A stretch of 64,000 bases of DNA, taken from positions 1 through 64,000 of the forward strand of contig JALBYF010000035.1 of assembly GCA_023212725.1 (NCBI GenBank), read 5' to 3'. This DNA comes from Tranzscheliella williamsii. Taxonomy: Eukaryota; Basidiomycota; Ustilaginomycetes; Ustilaginales; Ustilaginaceae. This document shows, in pieces, positions 1-9,107 of this stretch; within the stretch, counting starts at the first letter, position 1; every line of letters starts with the position of its first letter. Made by a program: the position numbers and the translations under genes. The notes below the pieces were generated by a model that was not told the origin of the DNA, ran no database searches, and saw nothing but the letters and a program-made list of their open reading frames with translations.

Positions 1-41
1 GGACATTTACCTTTTTTGTTATTCCCCCATTTCAATGGCTT

Positions 42-286
42 TGTACCATGTCATCTTGCCTTTTGTACCATGTCATCTTCCCATGTTGTATCATGTCATC
101 TTGTTTCTGTAGTATGTCATCATCCAGCAATATCATCCCGCCGTGCTACCTACAATATTGTATTGTTCAGGTTCCACAATTTGTATTGTGTCATCTTCCT
201 CTTTTGTAGTATGTCATCTTCCCGTGTTGTATCATGTCATCTTGATTTTGTAGCATGTCATCTTACTTTGTATTGTGTCAACTCAC
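42..286. repeat. Degenerate ~22-bp repeat array (core TGTANNATGTCATCTT)
   Basis: Nine imperfect copies of TGTANNATGTCATCTT start near 42, 64, 87, 108, 182, 205, 228, 249 and 269. Spacing is 20-23 bp within two blocks (42-125 and 182-286), which are separated by a diverged stretch. The DNA is visibly more AT-rich than the gene-dense part. The array may continue beyond the left edge. It could be a minisatellite or a transposon end; the sequence alone does not decide. Confidence 0.75.
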
Positions 287-1415
287 AGCTGTATTTCTGA
301 TGCCGTCAAGCATTTTGAAATCCAACTGCCCAAATACAAGAATATTGACGCGTCGACACAATGCCTGGCCACGCTTGGATGGATTTTGCACTGCCAAATC
401 CCAAAAAGCGCACCGGTCACAGGTTTTGGAACTACCACTGTCAATTTGTATCTGCCGCTCACCAGGTTGTATTTTGAGCAGACCATAATGACAGTCGGCT
501 GGTATACAAACCCCAACCCCCTAACCTGGCCCGTGCCCCTCCTTACCCCTACTCTGGTTGAAGCCCACCAGCCACACGCCTGTATATAACCATGCACATG
601 GCCCCTGGCCCTTCTCTGGGAGGTCGTTGAATGTATTCAGTCTATTGCTACCCAATAGGAGAGTACCTGACCCTGACCACCTCATTGTCATTGTGCGGCC
701 TCTTGTAGCAGTGCACCACCACAATACCCCAGCCTCTACCCAATCACCAGTACCACCAGTAATTCACCCAGTGCCAGAGGTTATCAGACCCTGGGGCATA
801 ACAGTTTCCTAGTAGGACAAGACTACTAGGAGCACACCCGTTACAGGGTGATCAAGCTGCTAGGGTGAGATCTGAAGGTTCATACACAGACAAGGATTGC
901 CACTGTATGGTATCCAACGCAATCTTCTCAAGCTGACATTTGAACTAACCTTGACATCACTTGATGTCAGTTCATGGTGAGCAACTAACACAGATGTCAG
1001 TTCAAGGCATGGTTAACTCGCTTATTTTAGCCAACATCGAACTGACAAAATTGTGCATCAACTAACTGACATTTGGCAATACAAAAACTCCCTATTGCCT
1101 TGGCCGCAAATTTTCCATTTTGGCACAAACAAGACAGTGCCCTGCTGGGGCACATATGGTTCAAGAATGGATGGCTGCATTTCCACATCGAGTTTCAATC
1201 TGCTTGTCTGTGCTAAATGGCCGATCTCCGCCCGATGGAGACGCGCTGCCAAAGAGGGTAAAGAGGATGCAGGGTCCGCGCTGCTGAGTCGCAAATTGAG
1301 TGTTGGTCTCGGTCTTGCTCAGTCCTTGCGAGAAGCATCACACAGGCATTCCACTCGCTGTCAAGACCATATCTGAAGGGGCGCCGCCATTCGGCTCGTC
1401 TCATACGCAACTCCT
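287..1415. other. Non-coding stretch upstream of REC1
   Basis: No convincing gene is seen. Open frames here are short and without family resemblance. The stretch at 500-900 has the look of old mobile-element DNA, but no terminal repeats or element proteins could be shown. The dyad cluster at 934-1073 is listed separately. The last 200 bp or so is presumably the REC1 promoter and leader. Confidence 0.6.
934..1073. promoter_or_regulatory. Cluster of TGACAT/ATGTCA half-sites with a perfect dyad
   Basis: TGACATCA (952-959) and TGATGTCA (962-969) form a perfect 8-bp inverted repeat with a 2-bp spacer. Further half-sites lie at 934-939 (TGACAT), 994-1000 (ATGTCAG), 1041-1046 (ACTGACA region) and 1067-1073 (CTGACAT). 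The arms resemble, but are not, a cAMP-response element (TGACGTCA). They lie about 340-480 bp before the REC1 start. A bZIP-type site is possible; so is a relic of a mobile-element end. Confidence 0.4.
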
Positions 1416-2772
1416 ATGCCGGTGCAAGCGGGTGGACAGCTTGGTGCGCCCGTGCTGGCCGCCACGCTGTCTGATGTCACTGGTCTTGCGAATCTGCTCA
1501 AATCGGTGTCGATCCAGACTCACGCCGTCGTCATCGCGTCCGAATCCGGCCTCGAGATCATCACCGAGCTCAACCGCACCTTGCAGGCCCATGCCTACCT
1601 CTACTCGCATATGTTCGACACTTTCCAGTTTTCTCCGACACGGCCCGTGGCCCGAGCCCGCTCATCTCAGGCGGATGCCGAAGGAATAGAAGGGCGCGCC
1701 GCTTTTCAGAGGCGCACCTCCGCTTCAGGACCGTTAGCGGACGCCAGCTCCACCGTGGAGATTCAAGACGGCTTAGGGGAAGAAATGGACGCGCACGACC
1801 CCAAAGAGCCTGCCAGTGTATCTTTTGAGGTCAGCTTGCAGACGTGGATCTCCTGTCTCGACATATTCGGTGGCGTTGGTCCGTCACGTCCGCAACCGCC
1901 GCACCCGTCTCGAGCTTCAGCATCCCACTATAACAGAGGCCGCGAAGGTACCGCTGACCACAACTTCGAACGTGGCCAAGGTGGCACGGACAGATCGCTT
2001 GGCACGGGCAAGGCGACACGGATGAAATTGAGCTACCAGGGCTCCGGCCATTCCCTAGTGCTCGAGTTGGAGCAAGAAACCAATGTGCTCACCAGATGTG
2101 CTATTTCTACGTACGAGCCCAGCTTCTTGACCGACATGATCTTTGATCCAAGGCGTATGGTTTCGCAAGTCATTATTGGATCCGATCTCATGCAGTCAGC
2201 CTTTTCCGAGATCGACCCATCGTGCAAGAAGCTCTCTGTGTTGATGTCGCCCCCCTATCCCGGTCAAAATGGCGAGAGCATGCGTCGCAGCATGCTGCGC
2301 TTCAAGGCTATTTCAGACTCGGGCTCCTCCGAGATGGAGTTTCCCGCCAGTATTTCCTCTTCTGACCCTACCGGCGTAATAGAGAAGTTCGTCGCTCTAC
2401 CGGAAAGCGCCGAGCAGTGGTACGATTTTACGTTGCTTTCGCGAACGATGACCGTTTTAAAGACTTCCATCAAAACTTCCATCCGGATGGACGAAGCGGG
2501 ACTTATCAGCTTCCAGTTCATGATGCCAAAGTACCGCAAGGCGGGCGCAGACGCGCATGGGGCCCCTGTTGACAGCGATGAGCAGGACGCTTTTTGTGAG
2601 TTTTTGGTGAGTTCCCAATCACGCCCTTCGTACATATCCTTACATGCAAAAAGCTCACGATTGCATGCGAAAACGCGATTTTTCTGCTTGGCGTTGCTTG
2701 TTTGGTTCCGCGAAATTGCGCTAATGCTTGTTGTAGTGCTGCCCGCTGGACACCAACACGTTGGTCCTGTAG
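1416..2772 (+). CDS. rec1: REC1/RAD1 subunit of the 9-1-1 DNA-damage clamp
   Basis: Rad1 family subunit of the Rad9-Rad1-Hus1 ring, which is loaded at damaged DNA in the nucleus to activate checkpoint kinase signalling. The Ustilago maydis REC1 protein is a founding family member. Two exons: 1416-2606 and 2737-2772, total 408 aa. The intron (2607-2736) has a GTGAGT-type donor, a GCTAATG-like branch point and a TTGTAG acceptor. Splicing replaces an unrelated read-through tail with CEFLCCPLD, matching the conserved Rad1 end (human VEYYCCPDE). The start fits the family: a short MPVQ leader, then a first clamp strand ending in HAVVIASESGLEI. The middle (residues ~75-200) is Ser/acid-rich and less conserved. 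The family and gene model are secure. Exonuclease activity, reported for the smut protein, cannot be judged here. Confidence 0.88.
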
Positions 2773-3209
2773 GAACCTCCTAGCTTTGGAGCGAGTCCTC
2801 GCACCACATAAGTCTTCGCTTCAAGTCGCCGATTCCATGCCAAGACTCGTGCAGCGATGGCACGTGTGCACGTTTCCAACCTGTTCAACCTATGTTACTG
2901 TGAAGAAATGAGCCAACCGCCAGTATCAATAGCAAAACCCCGGATCTTCACCCAATTTTGAAGATCTCGAACACTCTACTGGCCGTGCGAGCGAGGTACA
3001 GGTTCGCTGACCGCTTACAATCGCAATTGTAACGCTTCACAATGAGGGTGATGGTGGCCCACGGAACCACGCAGCTGGGCGCCTGCTTTCAATTGCACCC
3101 CTCACATTTTTTCACGGGCAGTTATAACCGATGCTGATTCGAACGTTATGCTCAGTCTTCCTCACAGCTGTGAATCAAGTGCCCCACGCCGACAGGTAGC
3201 TCCTTGAAC
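2773..3209. other. Intergenic, REC1 to secreted nuclease-like gene
   Basis: 437 bp of apparently non-coding DNA holding the REC1 3' end and the promoter of the next gene. It contains a TCACAAT element at 3037-3043, one of a family recurring through the intergenic DNA of this window. Nothing else is recognised. Confidence 0.6.
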
Positions 3210-4191
3210 ATGCGGTCCCTTTCTCTTCTCATCATGGTCGCCCTGTCCAAGGCGGCTCTAACAGCTGCGGCCACCACCGGCTCATTTTCTGCGGTCACTA
3301 TGAATGTGGCTGGCCTGCCCGCCATCATCAACGGTAATGGCGCAGGCGACAAAAAGCAGAACAGCATTGCGATCGGGAAGAAGTTCAGCCAGTACAAGTA
3401 TGATCTCATCAACGTTCAGGAAGACTTCAACTACCACGCCTATATCTACGACAACAACGATCATCCTTATCGCACTCCTACGTCGGGTGGCGTCCCGTTC
3501 GGGTCTGGGCTCAACACTCTGAGCACGCTGCCCTTCAAGGATCTCTCGCGTGTCAAATGGGACAAGTGTGATCTGAGTGAAGGAGACTGTCTGACCCCGA
3601 AAGGGTACACAGTGGTGACTGTCCAGCTCAACGGTGGTGAGCTGGACCTGTACAATGTGCATATGGACGCTGGCGACACAACCGGAGATATGGCGGCGCG
3701 CACCTCCAATTTCGACCAGGTCGCCGCTGCTATCAAGAGCCGGTCTGATGCCGCTAGCCGAAGTGTTATCGTCATGGGCGATACTAACAGCCGATATACT
3801 CGGCCGGACGACCACCTTGTTGGCTTCCTCAATCAGACTGGACTCACCGACACCTGGGCGAGTCTGATTCGAGAGGGCAAACCGCCGACTTCTACCGACC
3901 CTGCTCTGCTCTGCGCTGACCCTCTCCCCACCACTTCCAACTGCGAGGTGGTCGACAAGATCTTGTACGTGTTTTGTACAGGCCTAGCGAGACTGTCTGA
4001 TGTAGGCATGCTGACCCCGTTTATCCGTTCTTTCTTCGGCGCCTCTCCATCTCAGCTACAAAAACGGCAAGCAAGTCATCCTTCAGCCCACTTCGTGGCA
4101 GTACTTGGCCAAGGAATTCGCCACCCCTGACGGCCAACCTCTCGCCGACCATACTCCCATCGAGGTCAGTTTCAACTACAGTGTAGTCTAA
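3210..4191 (+). CDS. Secreted endonuclease/exonuclease/phosphatase-family protein
   Basis: DNase I-like (EEP) fold phosphodiesterase predicted to be secreted. Substrate unknown; nucleic acid, sphingomyelin or a phosphoester are all possible for this superfamily. Two exons: 3210-3964 and 4056-4191, 296 aa. The intron (3965-4055) has a GTACGT donor and a CTCAG acceptor and is needed to reach the catalytic C-terminus. Residues 1-20 form a signal peptide (MRSLSLLIMVALSKAALTAA). Active-site blocks are present in order: TMNVAGLP (Asn), NVQEDF (metal Glu), YNVHMDAG (His), MGDTNSRYTR (Asp/Asn) and, after the intron, LADHTPIEV (Asp-His). An in-frame TTG lies two codons upstream, but the ATG at 3210 gives the clean signal peptide. 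It is followed on the same strand by a secreted phosphatase-like gene, so the pair may serve extracellular nutrient release; that is inference. Confidence 0.82.
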
Positions 4192-5062
4192 AACGACCCC
4201 TAACCCTTTGACTGAGGCAAATCTCGGCCTAAAGCAACCAATCGCTCCGGGTTTGCGTCTGTCAACCCAGAAAATCGACCTCGCACTTGGATACTTAGCC
4301 TTGCATCCTTGTCCTCGTCACCTAATCAGGGAGCCGGCAGCGCAGGCCAGTCATTCTTCTGTGTTCGTATTCGCCTGCCATCACGAGTTGGCATAAGCCT
4401 CGAATCTTACGAGTGAGGCGTAGTGTGGAACTGGAGCGGAGTTCCTGTCGGGTTGCGGGTATGTGGGCTGCTTGGTGAGTTGACGAGGTTTTTGCGCTAG
4501 AGATCGAGTAAGTGGCCAAGTGGGAACATTTCTGCTACCTTCTGGTCCAGAGGAGTGTGCTTTTGGTGCGCCGTGTTAGCGTAATACACGGCGAATGCCA
4601 GCACCATGCTGGTGAGCGCACGTGTCATTGGCACCACATCTGGTAACGTCGGTCAACTCTGGCGGAGCTGATCATTCCGAGCGCCGAGTTGGTGATCCTA
4701 CTCCTTCTTACGCTAGTGCAGGCCCCAGTAATAATGTGCCTACTTGATGTCCGTTATAACGCTCCCTGTACCTGCACCTGCAGCCGTCGAAAACGTGTAC
4801 CCTCGTATGTAGCCAGTAAATATCCGGTCCGCACGTAGCTAGAGATGTCCGCCATTGTTTTCACCAGGCACATTGAGAATGGCGCAAATCTCACTAAGCA
4901 TGGCCTAGCGATCAAGCCGGAGCCGCTTCTCTCGTTCATGATCGAAAGGGTGCGAGCTGCAGAAGCTAAAAGCCCCATTGTCTCCCTCCAAGTTCCATAG
5001 CTCGTCCCATTACACCTACTACTTTCTCAAAAGTCCAGGCGTCCGAAAGGGCTTGTCAGACA
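4192..5062. other. Intergenic upstream of acid-phosphatase-like gene
   Basis: 871 bp without a supportable gene. A perfect CACGTG hexamer sits at 4619-4624, about 440 bp before the phosphatase-like start. The run CTGTACCTGCACCTGCAG near 4755 is a tandem of similar half-sites. No other structure is seen. Confidence 0.55.
4619..4624. promoter_or_regulatory. CACGTG E-box
   Basis: Perfect CACGTG palindrome upstream of the phosphatase-like gene. In yeast this is the core site of the bHLH regulator Pho4, which controls acid phosphatases, so its position is suggestive. A single hexamer is weak evidence, and another CACGTG occurs near 2860 without such context. Confidence 0.3.
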
Positions 5063-6481
5063 ATGGTAGGATATATCAAGCCGGCTCTGTTGGCCCTGGC
5101 TGGCACGCTAGGCTATGGCACCAGCCAATGGCCGCACCGCTCTGGCCGGCCGGTCAGTCCTGAGATTCTAGGGGAGTTCGGTGGCTGGTCTTTCCATATA
5201 CCTGACGTAGATAGATGGGGCATCAGCCCGGATCTGTTGGGAGGATGTGAGGTGGAGCAGGTGAATCTCCTCATGAGGCATGACTACCGCGGTCCCTCCA
5301 CCGGCGTCGCAGGCGGTATCCAGACCATGGTGAACAAGCTTGGCAATCAGACCGCTCCCGAATCCTTCCAAATCCGTGGGTGGCACCCAGAGCTCCAGTT
5401 TTTGCAAGGTCTCAAGGACGACTACTCGCCTGTCACGCCCGAGCTCCTCACTAGCTTTGGCGCTCTACAGGCACAGAGGGCCGGTTATGCATTCGGAAAC
5501 AAGTATTCCCGTCTGTTCGGAGCGGGCGACTGGTACGCCGGTAACGCATCCTTGTCTGTCTTCATCCGGACCACGAATCAGAGCAGGGTCAATGCCACCA
5601 GCTGGGCGTTCTCTGAAGCTCTGCTGGGCCCAGAGTGGCGCAAGAGGGCTTCCTTGTTGACGCTGCCTGACAGCCTCAAGACTTTCAACAATTCGCTCGC
5701 CGTGGGGACGTGTGCCTACTCCAGCAATGACACTTCTGCCGACAATGGATTCAATGCATGGAACAAGGTGTACCTGCCTCGTGTGCTCTTGCGGCTCCAG
5801 AAGGCGCTGCCGAACCTCAACCTGACCCTGTCCGACGTCCAGGCTATGCAGAACGCCTGTCCTTTCCAGACGGCCTACCGAGGGCGCCTCTCCCCCTTCT
5901 GTGCCATCTTCTCGCTGAAGGAGTGGAGGCAGTATTCGTACGGCCAGGACCTGCAGCAGTACGGCAATGCAGGCTACGGGGGCCCGCTGGGAAGAGCGTG
6001 GTCGACGGGCTGGGTCAACGAGCTGCTTGCCCGGCTCACCGAGACCGCGGTGCGGGACGAGACGACCACCAACACTACGCTGGATGCCAGCAGGGAGTCG
6101 TTCCCGCTCGGCCTGCCGGTGTATCTCGACTTTACACACGACACCCAGATTGCCAGCGCGGTGGCGGTGATGGGCCTGCTGCGAGACCCGGCGGGCCTGC
6201 CAGCCAAAGGCCCGCTGCAGCACAAGCGGCTTTGGAAGGCGAGCAACATCGTGCCCATGGGCAGCAGGATGTACGTGGAGCGGCTCAAGTGCGGTGAGCA
6301 CCGGTCCGTCCGCATCCTTCTCAACGACGCCGTCGTCCCTCTCTCCGGCCTTCCGGCATGCTCCTCTGCCAAGCAGGGCAAGAAATATGCCGCCGCCGGC
6401 ATATGCAGGTTAGCCGACTTTGTCCAAAGCCAGTCGTTCGCTCAGAACGGAGGAGACTGGAGAAATTGCTTTCGCCAGTAG
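5063..6481 (+). CDS. Histidine acid phosphatase (phytase-like), secreted, variant signature
   Basis: Branch-2 histidine phosphatase family enzyme; such proteins release phosphate from phytate and other monoesters outside the cell. Single exon, 472 aa, a usual family length. The N-terminus (residues ~1-20) is hydrophobic and suits secretion, and many N-glycosylation sequons (NQT, NAS, NQS, NAT, NNS, NDT, NLT, NTT) follow. The nucleophile region reads MRHDYRGP at about residue 71; the family consensus is RHGxRxP, so Arg, His, Arg and Pro are kept but Gly has become Asp. The second signature, DFTHDTQI near residue 357, carries the proton-donor HD pair intact. Scattered cysteines could make the usual disulfides. 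Overall fold assignment is firm. Whether it is an active phosphatase is less sure because of the Asp next to the catalytic His. Confidence 0.82.
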   Translation: MVGYIKPALLALAGTLGYGTSQWPHRSGRPVSPEILGEFGGWSFHIPDVDRWGISPDLLGGCEVEQVNLLMRHDYRGPSTGVAGGIQTMVNKLGNQTAPESFQIRGWHPELQFLQGLKDDYSPVTPELLTSFGALQAQRAGYAFGNKYSRLFGAGDWYAGNASLSVFIRTTNQSRVNATSWAFSEALLGPEWRKRASLLTLPDSLKTFNNSLAVGTCAYSSNDTSADNGFNAWNKVYLPRVLLRLQKALPNLNLTLSDVQAMQNACPFQTAYRGRLSPFCAIFSLKEWRQYSYGQDLQQYGNAGYGGPLGRAWSTGWVNELLARLTETAVRDETTTNTTLDASRESFPLGLPVYLDFTHDTQIASAVAVMGLLRDPAGLPAKGPLQHKRLWKASNIVPMGSRMYVERLKCGEHRSVRILLNDAVVPLSGLPACSSAKQGKKYAAAGICRLADFVQSQSFAQNGGDWRNCFRQ

Positions 6482-6669
6482 CAAGACTGCCTCTCCAACA
6501 GTCGGATCTGCGGCCGCTTTGCTATGCCAAACCGAACCGGCACATGTTGAGAAAGTGCAAATCAAGCCGCTGACGATAGAAAAAAGCATTCATTGGCATG
6601 GGAGCATTGCATGAGTGTATAGGCTGAGGGCTGTGATGGCGCAAGAGGCCTTGCAACTGTCGATGGCGG

Positions 6670-7815
6670 TTAGGCGGAGGCAGCCTGCATGGCAGCTTGG
6701 ATGGCCTCCTTGGCGCGCTGCTCTGCGCCGATGAAGAGGGCAAGTGCGTCATCGAGGCGGCGCTTGGTCTGGGGGTCGGCGGCAATGGCTTTCTCGAGCT
6801 GCTCGCCCTGGTTTTTGAGATAGTCGATGTGGGGGCCCCACTCCAGCGGGGCGCTGGAGGGAGAGAGCGGGTCGATCTCGTTGAGCGACGACATGCGCGG
6901 GGGCAGGGTGCGGGCGTAGGGGTTGGCGTCGGCAAACTTGGCCATGACGGTTTCCTCCTGCTCGGGCACCTGGAGCTCGCAGAGCTGCTTGAGCACGGGC
7001 GAAAGGATGGTGACGTGGTGGACGCCCATCTGCGCCATGCCGACCACTTCCTGAGCAGTGATGTTGCTGGCGCCCTTGATGAGCGGCTGCGGCTTGCCGG
7101 TCTGCTCGTACATCTGTCGGTAGACATTGTAGATCTGGACCATGCGGGGTGCCATGGGATGTTCCGTGGCGGGGTCGCGCACGTTGGGGAAGAGGCCCGT
7201 GGCGGGATCGTGCGCCTTGACCTCGTTGAAGTAGGGGCTAATGTAAAGGCAGCCCGCCTGGGACGAGGCGATGGCCTGCGGCACGCTGAACAGCGAGGTT
7301 CCCAACGTCCGGATGCCCTCGGCGAGCAGGATGGGCCCGGCGTTCATGCCCGGCCCGGTAGCGGGGATCTTGATGCAGTATCGATCCTTGCTGATGCCGG
7401 CCCGTTGGAACTCAGCAGCATACTTGCGCGCATGGGCAACGATCTTATCAGTGTCGTAGGCGTCGGAAGGGCTGGTCTGCAGAAGCACACGGCCGCTGAT
7501 GTTACCAATGTTTTTTTTGCAGAGCAATACGCTCATCCGATCGTAAACTGCTTCCCAGCCCTGTGCGCCGACCTCGGAGATGGTCTTGGAGAGCAACGCT
7601 TCGTTGTCAGGATCCAAGATGCCGTCGCCGACCAGGATCTGGTTCGAGGTCTGGTCGTGAGGCCGCACGCCCATCTCGATGAGCGACTTCGCCACCTTGG
7701 GATCCATGGAGTCCACATCCACGTTGAACATCTTCTCGGCCAGAACCAGTGCATTGACCAGCTTGGGAAGCTCGGGCTGGTCTTGGGCCAGGCCTACCGT
7801 AGTAGTAGCTGTCAT
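6670..7815 (-). CDS. Transaldolase family enzyme
   Basis: Class I aldolase-fold transaldolase, moving a dihydroxyacetone unit between sugar phosphates in the non-oxidative pentose phosphate pathway (cytosol). Single exon, 381 aa. An in-frame TTG lies further upstream (7908), but the first ATG in frame is at 7815 and gives the normal start MTATTTVGL. Family blocks: LLQTSPSDAYDTDKIV, RYCIKIPATGPG with the Schiff-base Lys, TSLFSVPQAIASSQAG and LYISPYFNEV. It resembles the fungal branch that differs from the canonical Tal1 type, so a special role (polyol, pentose or secondary metabolism) is possible. It is divergently transcribed from a sugar/polyol transporter across a promoter packed with CTGYRCAG palindromes, which suggests co-regulation. 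Confidence 0.85.
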   Translation of the reverse strand: MTATTTVGLAQDQPELPKLVNALVLAEKMFNVDVDSMDPKVAKSLIEMGVRPHDQTSNQILVGDGILDPDNEALLSKTISEVGAQGWEAVYDRMSVLLCKKNIGNISGRVLLQTSPSDAYDTDKIVAHARKYAAEFQRAGISKDRYCIKIPATGPGMNAGPILLAEGIRTLGTSLFSVPQAIASSQAGCLYISPYFNEVKAHDPATGLFPNVRDPATEHPMAPRMVQIYNVYRQMYEQTGKPQPLIKGASNITAQEVVGMAQMGVHHVTILSPVLKQLCELQVPEQEETVMAKFADANPYARTLPPRMSSLNEIDPLSPSSAPLEWGPHIDYLKNQGEQLEKAIAADPQTKRRLDDALALFIGAEQRAKEAIQAAMQAASA

Positions 7816-8046
7816 GATAACCGAGTTTGAGGTGGTTACGTTGGGACACTGTTCCGGTGCTGTTCGTCGTTTTCGCTGGTGTCGTTTGTCGTTTTCGCTG
7901 ATGAACAAATAGCCTTCAATGGGAGAGAGGCTTGCTTCTTATACTTTTGCTAGCCCTGAGCAGCTTAGCTGGCCTAGTGTCACGTAGCGCAACTGCATTA
8001 CGGTCGGCCGGGTGGCCATGAACCCATGGCATTTTGGATCGATGGA

Positions 8047-8805
8047 CCTGCACAGGTTGTATGCTATGACAGCGAGGTGATCTGCCAAGAGAGCACTCAC
8101 CCTGTGGTGTTCTCTGTGCAGGACAAGGGACTGCTGCTACTGTGTTCGCCGAAAGACTTGCATGACATGCAGCCCTGTACAAGGTCAAGTCTATGCGGGA
8201 GGGCTGTACCAAGCCGAGCGGATCTGACAACTCATGACTGTCAGATGGAAGAGGATTGCGAGAGGGAATGTCGCCCCCACAGCGAGAAGCAACAGCGTCG
8301 GGGTCCTGTACAGGGCAGTCTTGTGCGCGGCACCGAATGGATAGCCGCCTGCGTGATTTCATTTGTATTGCTCCTTGGATGAAGCACTGCGCAGTGATAA
8401 CGAGGGCCTGTACAGGTGGTAACTGTGTCGGCCAAGCCTTGGCCTTGCTTCCTGCGTGTCGGGCCGCGGGTGGGGTCGGAGTTTGATCTCATCTGCATTG
8501 AGCCCTGTACAGTGTGTTGGCGGGTATTGGCGGTGCCTGTACAGCTGCTGAACAGGATCTGGCATGGCTCCTGTACAGGCCGGTCGGAACTGCACTTGAC
8601 CCTGAAACCAAAGCACCGAGCTCGGATCGCGCATTGCTGATGTCCCATCCACGGCCCTGCACAGTGGGTCGTAATGCCCAGTAAAAGCACTAGGAAGGCA
8701 GCTGGACATACTGTCGGCCTCTGTACTTCAGTATTCGTACAATTCGCCACGCGGCCAAGCTCGTAATGTGGGGCCCCGTCTGTTGGCCATGCGTCTCTGT
8801 GCAGG
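8047..8805. promoter_or_regulatory. Array of CTGYRCAG palindromes in a bidirectional promoter
   Basis: CCTGTACAGG occurs exactly at 8305-8314, 8407-8416 and 8570-8579. Variants keeping the core CTGYRCAG are at 8047-8056 (CCTGCACAGG), 8113-8122 (TCTGTGCAGG), 8504-8513 (CCTGTACAGT), 8536-8545 (CCTGTACAGC), 8656-8665 (CCTGCACAGT) and 8796-8805 (TCTGTGCAGG). Weaker relatives lie at 8174-8183 (CCTGTACAAG), 8202-8211 (GGCTGTACCA) and near 8721. That is nine full cores in about 760 bp, where roughly one per 16 kb would be expected by chance. Spacing is irregular, so it is not a tandem repeat. The best reading is a homotypic cluster of dimeric transcription-factor sites. Confidence 0.7.
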
Positions 8806-8993
8806 TCCGCCATGTTGATACGCCTCGTGATCACGCACTTGGAGCTTGGCCGCGTCCAATTCAGCTGCCGTGCCCGTTCCTGGGCCACTGCCCTCGCGAC
8901 GGCGCGCACCTCTATCCCGTCCCTTGAGGTGATAGGTTGCCCTTGCTTGTTATCATGTCTAAGCAGAGCCGTCTCGCTCTTTGTCGCTGCACA

Positions 8994-8999
8994 TATATA
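8994..8999 (+). promoter_or_regulatory. TATA-like box of the transporter gene
   Basis: TATATA about 110 bp upstream of the transporter ATG at 9108, on the transporter side of the palindrome cluster. Position fits a fungal TATA element; no transcript start is known. Confidence 0.35.
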
Positions 9000-9107
9000 C
9001 CAGCTCATGATCGAGCCGGCCAGAAGAGCCTCGGTCAAGCTCAAGCCGCCTCGAGGAGTAACGCAGCTCTGGCAACCAACTAGCTGAACGAGGCCAAGCA
9101 CGCCACC

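Larger units (their letters stand above)
7816..9107. other. Divergent promoter region, transaldolase / polyol transporter
   Basis: 1.29 kb between two divergent genes, with no supportable coding sequence. Its main content is the palindrome cluster at 8047-8805 (separate entry) and a TATA-like hexamer at 8994-8999. Confidence 0.75.

Noticed and set aside
42..286. CRISPR-like look of the spaced repeats
   Set aside because: Repeats are degenerate, almost contiguous, and the genome is fungal.
300..930. Possible LTR-retrotransposon end
   Set aside because: No terminal repeat pair, primer-binding site or element protein could be shown.
5465..6301. 278-codon minus-strand frame opposite the phosphatase-like gene
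   Set aside because: Antisense shadow of a clear enzyme gene.
7816..7908. Upstream extension of the transaldolase from a TTG codon
   Set aside because: No ATG in the extension; the ATG at 7815 gives the normal family N-terminus.
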